Assembly (NCBI GenBank): GCA_006937955.1
Contig: SSNP01000007.1
Span: forward strand, 4,153,180 to 4,217,179
DNA: 64,000 nt
Direction: 5' to 3'
Source of the DNA: Pachypanchax playfairii
Lineage: Eukaryota; Chordata; Actinopteri; Cyprinodontiformes; Aplocheilidae
Part shown: positions 54,801 through 64,000 of the stretch, one piece after another
Layout: each line of letters starts with the position of its first letter
Numbering within the stretch: position 1 is the first letter of the stretch
Notes under the pieces: model-generated
What the model was told of the DNA's origin: nothing
Seen by the model: the letters and a program-made list of their open reading frames with translations, nothing else
Database searches by the model: none
Made by a program: the position numbers and the translations under genes

Positions 54801-57800
54801 AGTTTGTCCTTTGATCGGGAGGTGAGCGGTTCGATCCTTCTCCAGGATAAAAATGGTCATTTAGAGGAAAAAATTCAAGGTGATACATTTCAGAAACTAT
54901 TTTAAATGCATATTTAATTCTCAAATGTTTGGAAATCAAATCAGAACATGACTCACATCCTTTTAGTTGTCTGTTCAGAGTCAAACTATATTTAATTATC
55001 AACAATACACGAATAAATCAGCTGACACAAGGCATCTGGTGTTAAGTGTCAAGAAAGACTGAAATCCAACTCAGGCTTCTACGTGTTACATTTATTTCTC
55101 TAATTAAAAATTCTATTGTAGTACAGAAGTACAGAGGAGGCCTGAAATAGATCATCAGAAGAGTTAATCCTGTTATATGAGTAGTTTTAGTAACGTCGCC
55201 CTTGATTTATCTGTGGTTGAGACAAACTTAACTAATCGCTGGAGAAACAGTAGGATTTGATTAAATTCAGTTCAACTTAGGAAAAATCAGAGAAAATGGA
55301 ACAAGTCACCACCAGCTGGAGCACATGTGGTTTTAAAATAGTCCATCTGAAAACATCTGAATATGAAAACTAACCGCATCCTAATTCAGCTCTGCTGTTC
55401 CGATATAAGAGACACATTAGCGGTGCTAAAGCAGTGATAGAGAGGAAATTGGATTCTACATGTTTAATTCAGGAGCTCCCACAGCGTGCAGCAGTGATGG
55501 TTGTCCTCATAGACGGTAAATAAAAGGCAGATACGGTCATTGAGACAATTGTCTGGTTTGTAGTCGGCTGTTTTAAAGCAGTTTATAAGGGGGCACGAAT
55601 TTTAATTAGACACTAAAATATTTTATTAAATAATATCAGGATTTAATGTAGTTATTCTCTTCACGAAGCTTTGGTTTTCTCACACATGAATCCTGGAAAG
55701 TCGTAACTTGAGCTTCAGTTGATGTTCTGAGTTTCTCACAGACTGCTCGCCGCGCTGAGACACTTCCACAGTTCAAACATGCAAAACCCAAATTTAATGT
55801 GTGCAGGTGAGAGCTCAGTATGTGGACCAGTGGTTCACACCCAGGAACCGACAACAACAACAACAACAACAGCAGCAGCAGCAGCAACAACAACCGGTTC
55901 TGAATGGAGCGGGCAGCCTGGAGCACTTCCCAAACTTCGGATCAGGAGATCAGGCGGAGACGGGAGTGCGAGCTCGGAGAAAACTTGCTGCTCTTCTGAT
56001 GAGCAAACTGAAGGCGAACAGGTAACGATGCAAACTCCTAAAACTCAAGATGTTTTAAATGTTTCTGGGAACTCGATACTATTGAATGTGCAAAACCACA
56101 AACATGTAATAAAGCAGATGTCATGTGTCGTATCATCGTGTATCTAAATGTTCTAAACGCTGCTCTCATCATCTCAGTGAACTTTGCTCTTTTCCAAACA
56201 CTCAGGAATCAGCTGATCTGCGATAAACAAGGCGTCAGCATCGACTCTGAGCTTCCATTTGAGAACGGTAAACTCGCCCTCTGTGTGGAAAACACATACG
56301 AGGTATTTATAAGTAAAAAACATCCTTATGAACCATTTGTCAAAACAAAATAAAATAAAAAAAATCAGTGTTTGATGTTGTTTTTGTTTTTCATACAGTA
56401 TAACATCAAACTGAATGTGAGGAACACTGGAACGCAGCTTGTTTATTTCACCTACTACACGCCGTTGCACTGGCTCAAGTTCCTGAATCTGTCTGACGAA
56501 CACAGAGTGACCAAACAGAACCCTCTGGAGCTAAAACCAGGTGATGCTAATACCACAAACAGGTTTCAATCAAGAGAAATGATCCATTAGATTGATAGAA
56601 ATCTGTTGTGTTCTGTTCTCAGGTGACAGCTATGAAATCCAGGTTCAGTTCCAGTGCAGCTTCGTTGGCTTTTTTCCAGCCACGCTGGCTTTTGAATTCA
56701 AACCCGACTTGGCGCCCGCCTCCCCTTGTTTTCACATCATTCGCTTCATAGAGGCTCAATGCATCACGACCTTAGGCCTGGAGCTGGCGCCGGTCGCTCC
56801 CTACAAACCTCGCTCCATCCGTGCCTGGACCACCGAAACCCAGGGCGAGATCGTGGACGGGGTTCCACCTGAAGGGTACGCTCATTTCATAGTAGAGTAC
56901 TAATCATGGAAGACTCGTTTAAGTCTTTTATTTCATCACATACACAAATTCAAGATATTTAGCATTTTGTCTCAGCAGCTCATTTTATTGTGTTTTAACT
57001 CTGTAACACAGTCAAACAGGTATTTTCAACAGATGATGACACGTTTTGTCCAAATATTTTGCAGAATTAGTCGTGTCACTTTTAGTTTCTTATGTTTGAA
57101 ATAAAGATTTCTCGCTAAGGGGTTAGATTACTGTCACAAAGACGTCAACAAGACACAGATTTCGGTTCAGATTGGTATTAGCAGCCTTACGTTGATGTTG
57201 TGAAGAAACTGCAGCTCTAAATTAGAAGTTTGTGCTTGTGAATTCTTGAAGTTTGAAGTTTTAACTCTGTATTCTCATAGAGAACAAATACTCTAACCGT
57301 TTGTACATGGTTTGGCAGAAACTAGTTTAAAAATAGCTAGTTATGCACGAATTGTTGATAAATAATACTTTTCTTTTTGACAGTAACCTTAACTCATATC
57401 TTTCTTTCATTTTTTTTTTTTAATTCAACTCAAACAGACTTTATTAATCCCCCAAAATGAAATCAGATGTTGTAGTAAGTCAGTGTTTCTTCAGATAGTC
57501 ATTGTAGAGGGTTCTAACTGTGGACAGGAAGGATCTCCTGTAGCACATCACACTCTCAACAACAGACTTATAAAAGATCTTTTACAGTCCAGTCTGCTCT
57601 GTCCCTTCCTTAAAACAGCATCACAGTGTCTCTAGTTCAGTCTGTTGTCCAGGTGAACATCCAGGTATTTATACTCCTCCACCACCTCCACTTCTTCTCC
57701 ATGATGGAAATGGGTGTTGGTATGTTGCTGCTCTTCCTAAAATCCACAATCATCTCCTTTGTCTTGTTCACATTCAAAATGAGATGATTGTTTCCACATC

Positions 57801-58589
57801 AGGACACAAAGTGGTCCACCAGTTCTCTGTACTCAGTCTCTGGTCCATCTCTGATCCAACCAACAACTGCAGAGTCATCAGAGTATTTCTGTAGATGACA
57901 GGACTCTGACCTGTACTGAAAGTCTGAGGTGTACAGAGTGAAAAGGAAGGGTGAGAGTACAGTACCCTGTGGTGCTCCTGTGCTGCTAATCACCTGGTGA
58001 GACATACAACTCTTCAGTCGCACAAACTGTGGTCTGTTTCTCAGGTAGTCCTTAATCCAGGCGATTGTGGAGGCATCCACCTGTGTCTCCTGGAGTTATT
58101 TACACAGTAAAACAGGTTGAATTGTGTTAAATACACTGGAGAAATCAAAGAACATGATCCCCACAGCGCTCCCTGCTTTGTCCAGATGATAGTGGGTTTA
58201 TTGAAGCAGGTGTGTGATGGCGTCTTCCAACTCCAACCCCACGGCAATAAGCAAACTGCTGTTGGCTGGGTTTTCTACAGCTTCTCAAATCTAAATATGA
58301 CTGATGGAAGAGAAGATTTAAACTTCCTCTTTGTGTCTCTCACTTTGCTCCTGCATCAACGTCTTCTTCTTTTTAACTCATCGAGGATTTCAGGTTTCAC
58401 TTTGAGTATTATTTCAGCCTTATGTGTGTCCATTAGCTGCTCTTTCTGGTAAACAAGTCTCTTGTTGCTATGGTTACACATCATAACAAGTGGCAAGAAT
58501 CCTTCAATATGCATAAAAAGAAAACAGGCAACAAAGACTCAGAAAAGATCAAAACTGCTCCAACAACCATGTGTAGTACCTGTTCTAGA

Positions 58590-58620
<31 letters not shown>

Positions 58621-61600
58621 TGTATTTTCTTCCCATTTTAACATTAACAGACTCTCAGTGATGCATCTACAATATGTGGTCCAGGTAAAACAGTATAAAA
58701 TACCTCCATACATGAACCAGCTCATCAAGACACTGAAGCATCCTGCGCTTTCTTCAGATCGAAGGTAAAGTTACAACATTCAGTAGATAAAACACGCTTC
58801 CCTGCGTGTGTGTCAAACTCAGCCACACATTCATTCCACAGAAGGAGCGTGTTGGAGAGTCCGCTGAGTTGGGAGAACTACACCGAGAAGTTCCAGCTGC
58901 TGCTGTATCTGGAGGAACTTCAGATGGAGGTGGACATCAGGAGATACAACATCCCAAACGAGGACAAGGACTTTGCTCTACTGGAAAGAGACCCGAGTAA
59001 CAGGAGACTTCTCGTCCTCGAGGTGAAGACGACGAGTCTGCTCCAATCAGTCGGCTCACATTGTGATGATACGTAGCAACATTCAACTTCTCTGAGGGGA
59101 ATAGTTGTAGAAATTCAGCGTTTTTAGGGTTAAATGTAATATAGTTTGCTGGTTAAAGAACTCGTTGTTTAAAGTGTTTGATTATTTATTTCTGTTAGAA
59201 ATGAAACAAAAACGGTTCAGTGAGACCTGTAATATCTGATCTATTTAACTTGTTGCTCTGAAATATTTTCAATCTTATTTACTGAGAAAGTGTTTTTGTT
59301 TGTTTACCTGTCAGGTACCTGGTGTGTCTGAGAACCGCCCGTCTGTCCTCAGAGGGGACTCGCTGCTGGTCTACCCTCAAGGAGAAACAAAAGTGAAGTA
59401 CCGCGGCTACGTTTACAGCGTTGAGCTGGACAGAGTCAAACTGGGCTTCTCCTCACAGTACGAAAAAAATCACTTCATTCATGTAAATGAAAGAAACCTG
59501 GTCCCGTGTTGGAAAATGAGATTCTGTCTCATTACAACAGGCTACTGGATCGATTTATAGAAGGAACAAAGTTCAGTGTGGAGTTCACCATCAACCGCCT
59601 GACTCTACGCCTTCAGCACAGAGCAGCAGAGATGGCCAAGACCTGCGGGCTGAGAAGTGTGTTGTTTCCCGATGCAGCTTCTTCTCTGTGTCTGAAACCT
59701 GAACTCCCCGATCTCAAGTAAGAGACACACGAGTAAACCGACTGCATCTTTTATTATACAGACATAACATGTTTTGTTTTTTTTCTCTCTTTAGGCTGTT
59801 TGATCGACAGCTGGAGAAAAACCCTGAACAGTATCGTGCAGTCCAGCACATCGTGGCTGGCTCATCCAGACCTGCTCCGTACCTCGTGTTCGGCCCACCT
59901 GGAACAGGTACAGCGAGATGCAGCAAACAATACTTAGAAAAAAAATGTTCTTCTCATTAGTCCACGCACAGTCTTATTAACATTAACATTTCTTCATATA
60001 TCTGAATATCTTTCTGATCTTATTCATTTACTAGTTGCTGATGATAAATAGAAAATACAAAAATAAGCTGAAATGGGGACTCAAAGAAAGAAGTGACATG
60101 TTTTAACCGTCCATTAGTGGATAAATGTTTTAGAATTTGTCATTTTAAAGAACGTTGTGGGTTTTAATAAAATAAAAATCTAAATTGTGTTTTTTTTTTA
60201 TTTGAGGTTTCTGTGTTTTTCCTGTTCAAAGGTAAAACTGTCACTGTGGTGGAGGCCATCAAGCAGATAGAGAAGACCCAGACGTTGTGCCACATTCTGG
60301 CCTGCGCTCCATCAAACAGCGCCGCTGATCTGCTGTGCAGCAAGATTCGGGAACACGTGGACGAGCGTAAAGTGTACCGTGTTTACGCCTCCAGCCGGGA
60401 CCCAAAACAAGTCCCTGATCACCTGAAGGTCTTTACAGTTCCTGAAAATGAACATTTCATTAATTAACAGCTCCATTTTACTTTTACATATCACACATGT
60501 ACAATACTTGTTCTTAGATGATCTGCCACCTAGTGGATTTAAAATGAATTGCAGTTTCTGGAGACTTTGAGGATTAATGCTAGTTTGCTGCCATCACTTT
60601 GTTAGATTGTCTGATCTTGTGTGTTTGTATTTTTGGGGGGATTCGTAGGGATGCTCTAATCTGGTAGGGGAGTGTTACATGTACCCCTCTAAAGAACAGC
60701 TGATGGAGTATAAAGTTATTGTCACCACGCTGCTAACTGCGGGAAGGTACTGATGAATTTTCACTGTTTCTGTGCATGACTTTTTTGTGCAACATTATTT
60801 ATTACATGGTGTTTGTGTGTAAACAATCACTAGTTGACACCACAGATAAAAATCTAACAGTGTGATTCTGTTTCAGGTTTGTGAGCGGAGACATTCCCGC
60901 TGGACACTTCACTCACGTGTTTGTGGACGAGGCTGGACACGCTGTGGAGACTGAGTGTTTGGTCCCAATCGCAGGTAAGAAAGACAAACATCTGTGTTCT
61001 GGATCATCGTTGGACCTTATTTAATGTATTGTTCCTACACAGGGTTGCTCGATACAGAGTCTGGACAGCTTGTTCTGGCTGGAGATCCCAAGCAGCTTGG
61101 ACCTATTCTCAGATCTCCTTTCGCTCTAAAAAACGGGATGGGTAAATTCACACGCTCTTGAGATTTTCTTTGCAGAATCCAAATGTAGTTTTGGACCTGA
61201 GCCTTTTGATTAAAAGTCTGTACTGTCTGTAGGAGTGTCCTACTTGGAGCGCCTGATGACTGATTTCTCTCTGTACCAGAAGAATGAGGGTGTCTATGAC
61301 AACCGCTTTGTCACCAAACTGCTGCGCAACTATCGGTAAGTTAAACGAGAAGGATTTACACTTCTGATGGATTAAGCTTTAACCACCAACATTAGATGGT
61401 TGTCATTGATATAGGTCTCTAAAACCCCAGATACTCTGGTTGAGACATGAGGAGGGACAGACACACTAAAACCTTTATAATCTGTCTCCTGGAGGGACTG
61501 AAGTTTGTTCAGGATTGTAGTTCTGTTGGGAAATTCAGTTTCAGATTAGTTTTTTTCTAGAAACCCAAAATGAGACATTTAAATGACTTTTTTGCAATTA

Positions 61601-63789
61601 CTGATTCTTTTTTTTCCTTTGTTCTGTAAAAACATTTAGGTCCTATAACATGAATTCACAATATCCTTTTATCAATCATTGTTTTCAAGCTACAGTCTTA
61701 TTAATATTTGTTATTAAAAAAAACGATTTCATTAAAAGAAAAAAAAACGGTGCCTTGAGCGTTAATTCTCAATTTCTGTTTCAGATCTCATCCTGCCATT
61801 CTGAAGATCCCCAACGAGCTCTTCTATGATGGAGAGCTGCAGGCCTGTGCTGATGAATATGCACGCAACTTCTACTGCGGGTGGGACTATCTTCCACAGG
61901 AGGTATTCATCTCACTGTCTACACACACGTTTGTTTTGTTATCCTTATGGGGACCGTCCATTGATTTTAGTAACTAGATTTATACCTAACCCAAACCCTT
62001 TTACTAACCTTAACCATTACTGATCTATAACTAACCCTAAGACTAACTAAAACTCTATTCACACCATACCTATAAACCTAACCCCTAACCCTAAAAAGGG
62101 GAGTCCCCCTCATGGGGACCAGGCTTCGGTCCCCACAAGAACCCTCGGACCCCAGAAAGATAGTAAAAGTCAGGAAACGGGTCCTCAGGAGGTCAGAAAT
62201 ACAAACCCACACACACACACACACACTAATAATCAGAGTAACAACACATCTGAAGTCGGAAGTTTAACATGTTCATTGTTAAAAATCCTTATGCAGTGAT
62301 CAGATGTCACAGGGATTTGATCTGAATCCTGTGACGTCAGTATATTTATGTAACGTCATCTCAAAGTAAAACATGCTGGTTTTATGATTGTATCAACTTT
62401 ATAGGATTTAAACCTTGCAGGAGGTAGAAGGCTAAATTTTTTCTGAATTAATGCTTTAATAACATACTATAAAATACAACTTCATACAAACACAAATTAA
62501 TTCAGTTTTATACTCTTAAAGATTCAAGTTGAATATTTATTTAATGTCACATCATTGAGGTGCACCACTAAAGTAGTTTATTGGGTTACTTACTCTGGTA
62601 ACTTAAATCCAAACACTTCTGCTTGACATGTTTTATTTCTGTCTGAACCAAAATGTGATTAATATTAAAGGACCAGCTCTCACATGTTAAAAGATCTTAT
62701 GTGATCTGTTTGAACAGTAATGACGCTCAGCTGCCACCGTGTTATCTATAAAATGGGGAAAGTCCCAGCTGTTTTAGTGTTTGTGAACTTTGGGGTTGAA
62801 AGTTTACATGTTGTGGATAAACAGCTGTTTCACTGAAATGTGTTTGATGGTTTGGGGTTTTACTAAGATTACAGAACACAGACAAAAACATTTGATCACC
62901 AATCTGTTGGTGGAGGGCGATGATAAATATGAAACTTGTTGTTGAACCTAAAAGTCTTCAGACGAGTTACTTTTATTACCTGACGTGTTGGATTTGGAAC
63001 TGACCTCAGTGAGACGTGTTGAAGTTGAAATGCATCTTTTAAACTTCCAGGGTTTCCCGGTGATCCTTCATGGAGTGGCTGGTGTTGATGAACGCGAGTC
63101 TAGCAGTCCGTCGTTCTTCAACGTCACAGAAATAGAAGTGCTGATGGAGTATGTGAGGAAACTGCTGCAGTCACAAGGCAAGAAGGGCGTGGCTAAACTT
63201 GCACCTCAAGATATAGGCATCATCGCCCCCTACAGGAAGCAGGTGGGAATCTCTTCTGTTCCAACACTTAATTTTGTTTTTTTATAGATTTGAACATTTT
63301 CTGGATTTATGAAGAAAAAAAAATGGTGCAGCTGTTTTGTTCTTTTGTGTAAAAAGGTGCAGAAGATCAGGAAAGCTCTGGATAAAGTTGGGAAGGGCTT
63401 CAAGTTCAAGAACATGAACAATCTGAAGGTAGTGAAGTCTTTCACACTGAAAAGTTACAGATTAGTCGGTGTGCTTTGACTGAAACTGTGTGTGTGTGTC
63501 AGGTTGGGTCGGTGGAAGAGTTTCAAGGCCAGGAGAGACGAGTCATCATGGTGTCTACAGTCCGAAGCAGCTCCAATTACATGGAGTTCGACAAAAAGTT
63601 CAATCTAGGCTTCGTAAAAAACGAGAAGGTAAATGACAGATGTGCAAACACACACACACTGTTTACACCTCATCCCAACATGTTTTGTTTTCTCATCCAG
63701 AGATTCAACGTGGCTGTGACTCGAGCCAAAGCCCTGCTGATCGTGGTGGGAAACCCCATAGTGTTGAACACAGATCCAACCTGGACTCG
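51836..63789 (+). CDS. mov10: Mov10 SF1 RNA helicase, 21 coding exons in view (3' end beyond window)
   Basis: Exons: 51836-51960, 52041-52143, 55807-56021, 56206-56302, 56399-56540, 56623-56875, 58651-58764, 58842-59022, 59315-59457, 59541-59717, 59795-59907, 60232-60428, 60649-60746, 60877-60974, 61043-61141, 61233-61335, 61785-61902, 63051-63242, 63357-63428, 63503-63628, 63701-63789. All phases agree, giving about 951 residues. N-terminal part: FGSVLYALKVCNK, a Q14 run (residues 92-105), SFVGFFPATLAFEF and LLLYLEELQMEVDIRRY. Helicase core: PGVSENRPSVLRGD, GPPGTGKT (Walker A, 550-557, split by intron 11), APSNSAADLL, DEAG (670-673), LAGDPKQLGP, LLRNYRSHP, GSVEEFQGQE (from 882), NVAVTRAKALLIVVGNP (from 925). 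Family knowledge: a 5'-3' UPF1-like helicase in P-bodies and stress granules; it binds Argonaute and UPF1 and restrains LINE retroelements and some viruses. The fish paralogue is not resolved. Confidence 0.95.
52144..53562. other. mov10 intron 2, left part
   Basis: AT-rich intronic sequence with no recognised exon. Intron 2 (52144-55806, 3.7 kb) is the longest intron of the gene and holds the MITE and SINE-like relic listed below. Confidence 0.5.
53563..54228. mobile_element. TTAA-bounded MITE (piggyBac-like), copy B, in mov10 intron 2
   Basis: The left end TTAAAGCAGTACTGAA (53563-53578) is perfectly repeated, inverted, at the right end (TTCAGTACTGCTTTAA, 54213-54228), and partial matching continues inward. 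Both ends carry the TTAA target duplication typical of piggyBac. The element is 666 bp and has no transposase frame. Its end sequence differs from copy A, so it is a different family. Confidence 0.8.
54229..54779. other. mov10 intron 2, middle part
   Basis: Intronic sequence; frames at 54481-54694 have no family resemblance. Confidence 0.4.
54780..54850 (+). repeat. tRNA-derived SINE head or tRNA relic in mov10 intron 2
   Basis: An A box (TAGCCTAACGG, 54784-54794) and a consensus B box (GGTTCGATCC, 54828-54837) are spaced as in a tRNA, with a leading GGACCG. The acceptor arm does not close well, so this is a SINE head or a decayed tRNA copy, not a working tRNA gene. Confidence 0.5.
54851..55806. 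other. mov10 intron 2, right part
   Basis: AT-rich intronic sequence ending in the acceptor GTGTGCAG|GTGAGAGC before exon 3. No other feature was seen. Confidence 0.5.
55852..55893 (+). repeat. CAA/CAG trinucleotide run coding for Q14 in mov10 exon 3
   Basis: Six CAA, five CAG and three CAA codons run in frame within exon 3. The mixed codons suggest a moderately stable coding repeat. Confidence 0.95.
56876..57414. other. mov10 intron 6, left part
   Basis: AT-rich intronic DNA without recognised elements, leading into the LINE that fills the right half of intron 6. Confidence 0.5.
57415..58620 (-). mobile_element. L2/CR1-like LINE in mov10 intron 6 (fragment C)
   Basis: On the minus strand, 58247-57799 carries reverse-transcriptase segments: an FDFSSVFNTIQP-type finger region, VDASTIAWIKDYLRNRPQFVRL, the STGAPQGTVLSPFLFTLYTSDF block, and the active-site region with YSDDSAVVG. 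The canonical YADD/FADD is YSDD here. The 3' end at about 57415-57450 has a TTAATAAAGTC tail. The 5' region (58262-58590) matches fragment B. Stops and frameshifts make it inactive. Confidence 0.75.
58588..58619. repeat. (AAT)n microsatellite
   Basis: About ten AAT units at the 5' edge of the minus-strand LINE, 30 bases before the acceptor of mov10 exon 7. A shorter version lies at the matching place of fragment B. Confidence 0.9.
59908..60231. other. mov10 intron 11
   Basis: A 324-base AT-rich intron that splits the Walker A motif between GPPGTG and KT. No other feature was seen. Confidence 0.8.
61336..61784. other. mov10 intron 16
   Basis: A 449-base AT-rich intron between canonical sites (CG|GTAAGT and TTTCAG|ATC). 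No other feature was seen. Confidence 0.8.
61933..62226 (-). repeat. GGGGACC-rich dispersed repeat, copy 3, in mov10 intron 17
   Basis: The same orientation as copy 2 and nearly identical to it. It lacks a 10-base segment: copies 1 and 2 contain ATTGACTTCCATTGA (in this orientation), while copy 3 has ATTGA only. The left side lacks a long CA array; the right side ends in (CA)n. Confidence 0.85.
62227..63050. other. mov10 intron 17, right part
   Basis: AT-rich intronic sequence. No exon was recognised between the repeat and the acceptor CTTCCAG|GGTTTC of exon 18. Confidence 0.5.
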
Positions 63790-63811
63790 GTACATTTCTT
63801 ACCTGCATATA

Positions 63812-64000
63812 CAGTGGGGCAAAAAAGTATTTAGTTAGCCACCAATTGTGTAAGTTCTCCCACTTAAAAAGATCAGAGAGGCCTGTAATTTTCATCATAG
63901 GTATACCTCAACTATGAGAGACAAAATGAGGAAAAAAAATCCAGAAAATCACATTGTCTGATTTTTAAAGAATTTATTTGCAAATTATGGTGGAAAATAA
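63812..64000. mobile_element. End of a Tc1-like DNA transposon, cut by the window edge
   Basis: After a TA dinucleotide (63810-63811), CAGTGGGGCAAAAAAGTATT and the following words AGCCACCAATTGTG, AAGTTCTCCCACTTAAAAAG, GAGAGGCCTGTAATTTTCAT and AAATTATGGTGGAAAATAA match the long terminal inverted repeat of a Tc1/mariner family widespread in fish. It sits 22 bases downstream of mov10 exon 21, inside the next intron. Transposase and far end lie outside the window. Confidence 0.8.

Noticed and set aside
55636..55926. Minus-strand frame with a Leu run that looks like a signal peptide
   Set aside because: It is the antisense of the CAA/CAG run in mov10 exon 3.
59300..59560. Frameshift or pseudogenisation of mov10
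   Set aside because: Explained by an 83-base GT-AG intron that restores both frame and homology.
61826..62023. Frame running from mov10 exon 17 into the GGGGACC repeat
   Set aside because: It is out of the Mov10 frame; the donor at 61903 ends the exon.

Overview
The window is vertebrate nuclear DNA, most likely from a percomorph teleost. Genes are intron-rich with GT-AG introns and conserved vertebrate protein families. They lie among long AT-rich gene-poor stretches with CA/GT, GATA and ATCC microsatellites, tRNA-derived SINEs, L2/CR1-like and R2-like LINE debris, piggyBac-type MITEs and a Tc1-like end. I see no bacterial, plasmid or CRISPR features. All exon coordinates come from reading splice sites and frame continuity by eye; every multi-exon model below keeps frame across all junctions.

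Layout. 0-2 kb: a minus-strand four-exon gene for a BED zinc finger joined to the N-terminal half of a hAT transposase (domesticated-transposase type). 3-4.7 kb: minus-strand ccdc115 (V-ATPase assembly, Vma22-like). 5-8.3 kb: tRNA-Glu(UUC) on minus, tRNA-His(GUG) on plus, the plus-strand ebp gene (sterol delta8-delta7 isomerase), then tRNA-Phe(GAA) on plus. 8.5-9.8 kb: minus-strand fkbpl (FKBP-like/TPR co-chaperone). 9.8-25.2 kb: a gene-poor stretch with simple repeats and SINE/LINE pieces. 25.9-36.2 kb: plus-strand wnt2b in five coding exons, with a decayed R2-like LINE in intron 2 and a GGGGACC-rich repeat in intron 1. 36.2-51.8 kb: gene-poor flank with a TTAA-bounded MITE, L2-like fragments, microsatellites and a second GGGGACC repeat. 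51.8 kb to the right edge: plus-strand mov10, an SF1 RNA helicase, with 21 coding exons in view and the 3' end outside the window. Its introns hold a second TTAA MITE, a SINE-like tRNA relic, an L2-like LINE, a third GGGGACC repeat and the end of a Tc1-like transposon.

The genes do not form one pathway. wnt2b beside mov10 agrees with the WNT2B/MOV10 neighbourhood on human chromosome 1p13 (established knowledge). The other genes are independent housekeeping loci. The most unusual items are the truncated hAT-derived gene, a 14-glutamine run in the Mov10 N-terminus, three copies of a GGGGACC/telomere-like repeat flanked by microsatellites, two TTAA MITEs, and a 16-nt word of mov10 exon 7 repeated beside a LINE copy 8 kb away in inverted orientation. 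I found no convincing wholly new biological system.
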